NCBI RefSeq assembly: GCF_029338175.1
Contig: NZ_CP119862.1
Location: 1,054,001-1,118,000, forward strand
DNA from: Citrobacter enshiensis
Lineage (GTDB): Bacteria; Pseudomonadota; Gammaproteobacteria; Enterobacterales; Enterobacteriaceae
Reading direction: 5' to 3'
Length of the DNA: 64,000 bases
In this document: positions 61,790-64,000 of the stretch, piece by piece
How positions within the stretch are numbered: the first letter of the stretch is position 1
Layout of the letters: the number at the start of each line of letters is the position of its first letter
Notes under the pieces: generated by a model
The model's database searches: none
The model's input: the letters and a program-made list of their open reading frames with translations, nothing else
What the model was told of the DNA's origin: nothing
Translations under genes and position numbers: made by a program

Positions 61790-61963
61790 ATGTCATTTTT
61801 CGATTACGCAATGAAATTCATTGGTGGTGCTTCTACAACTACCGTCACTTGCCCGGTGTGTGGCCTCAAGTCTTCCCAGTCCGCATCTAAAATTCGCCTG
61901 AAGCAGGCGATGCTTTGCCCCGGGTGTAAGGCCCTGTTTATTGCGCCGCGATCAGGCTCGTGA
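61790..61963 (+). CDS. Small zinc-ribbon protein
   Basis: 57 aa: MSFFDYAMKFIGGASTTTVT then CPVCGLKSSQSASKIRLKQ and CPGCKALFIAP. Two CPxC knuckles 26 residues apart form a probable zinc ribbon. Ribosome site GAAAGGTTAATC. Stands after the cold-shock group; similar small CxxC proteins accompany csp genes in E. coli, but I cannot name it with confidence. Confidence 0.65.
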   Translation: MSFFDYAMKFIGGASTTTVTCPVCGLKSSQSASKIRLKQAMLCPGCKALFIAPRSGS

Positions 61964-62153
61964 TGCGGGTTAAATGACGCAAGACGGGATTTCAGAACCG
62001 GTATTTTAACAGGTGGGTGTTCCGAATTAACCGGGTGATTTTTTAGTCAGGGTGATTAGGGACAGTTTGACGATGGGAAATTAACGGGTGAAATGAGGTT
62101 CATTCCTGGATTATTCTTCGCATTCGAATTGATGGAGAGTGAAGACCGACAAT

Positions 62154-62510
62154 ATGAGAATCAATCAGCTTTGTTATAGTTTGCTGGCGCTTGCGTTGAT
62201 AGCCAGTTTTTACGTTTCTCATTCGTTTTGGGTGTGGTTGTTACTGGTCAATCTATTCACTTTTCTGCTCTATGGCGCAGATAAATATGCAGCACGCAGC
62301 AACTGGCAGCGCGTACCGGAAAAGACGCTTCTGATCTTTGGCCTTGTGGGCGGTTGGCCTGGTGGTGCGATCGCGCAGCAGTTGTTTCGACATAAAACCC
62401 AGAAACAACCGTTCAAAACCTGGTTTATATTGAGTGTCGTTGCGAATGTGGTCGTGCTACTCGGTCTGGTGTATCAAAGCGAATTACTTGAACAAATAAG
62501 CGCACTGTGA
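62154..62510 (+). CDS. DUF1294 membrane protein
   Basis: 118 aa with about three to four hydrophobic segments. The central block LLYGADKYAARSNWQRVPEKTLL and GLVGGWPGGAIAQQLFRHKTQK is the DUF1294 signature; this domain is sometimes fused to a cold-shock domain in other bacteria, which fits its place near cspG. Start uncertain: ATG 62154 is used; an in-frame GTG at 62139 is possible. Confidence 0.8.
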   Translation: MRINQLCYSLLALALIASFYVSHSFWVWLLLVNLFTFLLYGADKYAARSNWQRVPEKTLLIFGLVGGWPGGAIAQQLFRHKTQKQPFKTWFILSVVANVVVLLGLVYQSELLEQISAL

Positions 62511-62546
62511 GACTGGTGTCTGTTTCACGCTTAGAGACTAGTGGCT

Positions 62547-63245
62547 TCAGAACGGGCAGGCATGGCGGGCTGTGATCTTCTCCTGGCTAACGGGATGAAC
62601 AAAATGCAACTCACTGGCGTGCAGCATCAGCCGTGGCGTCCGCTCGGTGCCCGGCAGTAGACGTCCGCCATACAGGTCGCAGCCCAAAATAGGGTGACCC
62701 AGCTGCTGACAGTGAATGCGTAGTTGATGGGTGCGCCCGGTCTCTGGGGTGAGCTGTACCCGCGTCACCGGCAGTAATGTCTGATCTTCCCGTTCGTGGT
62801 AAAAGCGCTCAATGACCCGATAGCGGGAGCGAGCGGGCTTGCCGTGGATTGCGCAAATCGACATCAGCGGGAACAGCGCGGGGTCTTTGGCAATCGCCGC
62901 GTCTATTACACCTTCATCGTCATCCAGATGTCCGCAAAGCAGTGCGCTGTACACTTTGGTCACTGTACGTTGACTAAACTGCTGGCAGAGTGCGGCATTG
63001 ATAGCCTTATTGCGGGCAATCACCATCAGCCCGGACGTCCCGAAATCAAGGCGGTGGACCAGGGTGCAGCCGGGGAATAACTGTACCAGCCGATGATGTA
63101 TCGAATCGATATTTTGCGGATTTTTCCCCGAGAGACTGAGCAACCCTGTGGGTTTATTGATAAGGACCAGATGATCGTCCTGATAGAGTATTTCTATCTG
63201 GTCATGGCACAGCGGGGCAATAAAGGAATCGAAAATCGTAGACAT
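62547..63245 (-). CDS. RluA-family pseudouridine synthase
   Basis: 232 aa. Catalytic Asp in VHRLDFGTSGLMVIA; TPETGRTHQLRIHCQQLGHPILG is the second family block. No S4 domain, so RluA or TruC-like. RNA target unknown. Position in accessory DNA suggests an extra paralogue. Confidence 0.85.
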   Translation of the reverse strand: MSTIFDSFIAPLCHDQIEILYQDDHLVLINKPTGLLSLSGKNPQNIDSIHHRLVQLFPGCTLVHRLDFGTSGLMVIARNKAINAALCQQFSQRTVTKVYSALLCGHLDDDEGVIDAAIAKDPALFPLMSICAIHGKPARSRYRVIERFYHEREDQTLLPVTRVQLTPETGRTHQLRIHCQQLGHPILGCDLYGGRLLPGTERTPRLMLHASELHFVHPVSQEKITARHACPF

Positions 63246-63345
63246 CAGGCTGCCCGGATGGAGAGTGAGGGCGGATAATAACGAATTTTTAGCTGACTGG
63301 CGAATCTTCAGTTTTATTGGGCGGGCTGACGGAGTATCGGTTTTG

Positions 63346-63732
63346 TCATGTGCCTTTATCCAGCTCAGCAGTGAGTTTTAGGATTTCATCCTGAATGTAT
63401 TTTCGCCGCTGTTTAAACAAGAAACGGGAAGGGATAACCCTCTCAATCATGGTTGGTTTTCTGCTGACATATCGCGAGACTAGCTCTTTGATATCGTCCT
63501 CTGACCATTCGTCTATAACGGGAGTGGGGTTAAAAAGAAGGTTTGTCTGCAAGGCGGGAGCGACTTCCTCATCCAGAATCGTAAAGATCTCTTCCCGACT
63601 TAGCCCGGAGTCCTTCAGCACGTGTGCCATCCATCGGTAGTCATAGTCCTGAAGTTCACGCCAGGTGAAAAGTTCGGATAACGCATACCAGACAGGGGCG
63701 CGGGTAATCAGCTCGGCTTCGCTAAGATGCAT
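63346..63732 (-). CDS. DUF7079-type protein of unknown function
   Basis: 128 aa, all-helical and charged, starting MHLSEAELITRAPVWYALSELF. I recall a family (DUF7079) of this form found beside toxin or secretion genes; no function is known. The start at 63732 lacks a strong ribosome site. A small frame on the same strand lies ~65 bases upstream. Confidence 0.55.
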   Translation of the reverse strand: MHLSEAELITRAPVWYALSELFTWRELQDYDYRWMAHVLKDSGLSREEIFTILDEEVAPALQTNLLFNPTPVIDEWSEDDIKELVSRYVSRKPTMIERVIPSRFLFKQRRKYIQDEILKLTAELDKGT

Positions 63733-63798
63733 AGATATTTTTCCCTGTGGTGAAACGTATCGGGTTCCAGTAAATGGAATACCGAACCGGGCGATAAT

Positions 63799-63948
63799 TT
63801 AGCGGCTGAAATTATGCCGTGAAAGCAACGGGTTGTCTGATTCAGTGCAATTATAATAGCAGTGGATATCATCACGCCTAAGCATTTTACGTTCGAAGTA
63901 GCCTGATCGTGGGTTCTTTTTTACGCTGTTCGGGTTGGGGGTATCCAT
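63799..63948 (-). CDS. Short hypothetical ORF at the right edge
   Basis: 49 codons from ATG 63948 (MDTPNPNSVKKNPRSGYFER) to a stop at 63799; the frame continues upstream to a stop near 63992, so it is not simply cut by the edge. Weak ribosome site (TAGAGATTCTTTCG). Could be a real small protein or the decayed tail of a larger gene. Low confidence. Confidence 0.25.
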   Translation of the reverse strand: MDTPNPNSVKKNPRSGYFERKMLRRDDIHCYYNCTESDNPLLSRHNFSR

Positions 63949-64000
63949 CGAAAGAATCTCTACAAGGCAGTCTACCGCATCACCGCGTTGTTATGTATAA

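Noticed and set aside
49284..64000. Whole right-hand region as a prophage or integrative element
   Set aside because: No integrase, transposase, phage structural gene or flanking direct repeat is visible in the window; the genes look like separate accessory modules.

Overview
The window is a chromosomal segment of a member of the Enterobacteriaceae very close to Escherichia and Salmonella, most likely a Citrobacter. This rests on near-identity, as I recall the family sequences, of CsrA, RecA, AlaS, NrdE, GabT and others to the E. coli proteins, and on a gene order that follows the E. coli K-12 region from ascG to csiD almost gene for gene. The species is inferred, not proven.

Region by region: (1) 1-1909 is an accessory type VI secretion islet: an Hcp-family gene, a shortened effector-like gene and two related small membrane proteins of presumed immunity type, one cut by the window edge. 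It lies where K-12 has ascFB. (2) 2204-20956 is backbone: ascG, hydN-hypF, norWV/norR, gutQ, mltB, pncC, recA-recX, alaS, csrA, a tRNA-Ser plus four tRNA-Arg cluster, yqaB-yqaA. (3) 21029-35944: gshA, micA, luxS, emrRAB, a ygaY-type exporter, proVWX, nrdHIEF. (4) 36207-41930: an AhpD-like/MocR pair inserted in the backbone, then ygaM, ygaC, alaE, stpA, ygaP-ygaV and yqaE. (5) 41957-49283: the csiD(glaH)-lhgO-gabD-gabT-gabP-csiR region for glutarate/GABA use. (6) 49589-64000 is accessory: a GH46-like/DUF2272 wall hydrolase with a membrane partner, a small potassium-channel-like protein, a LysR-controlled catabolic cluster (ureohydrolase, aldehyde dehydrogenase, NCS1 permease, GMC oxidoreductase), a cold-shock group (cspG-like, ymcF-like, ymcE remnant, gnsA), small zinc-ribbon and DUF proteins, an RluA-type pseudouridine synthase and a DUF7079-type protein.

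The backbone carries visible gene-loss scars. The srl operon is gone except for the last 15 codons of srlR fused upstream of gutQ. ygaZH is reduced to the first ~36 codons of ygaZ and the last ~13 of ygaH. A TIM-barrel (IolE-like) fragment follows the catabolic cluster, and ymcE survives only as a C-terminal piece. Several coding features are below 60 aa or run off the edge: yqaE, gnsA, a zinc ribbon and the left-edge immunity paralogue.

The most promising less-described systems are the ureohydrolase/ALDH/NCS1/GMC cluster, whose product could feed the nearby gab genes if the substrate is a guanidinobutyrate precursor (inference), and the two-gene membrane-protein plus GH46-DUF2272 hydrolase module. 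Every database comparison is from memory; no search was run.
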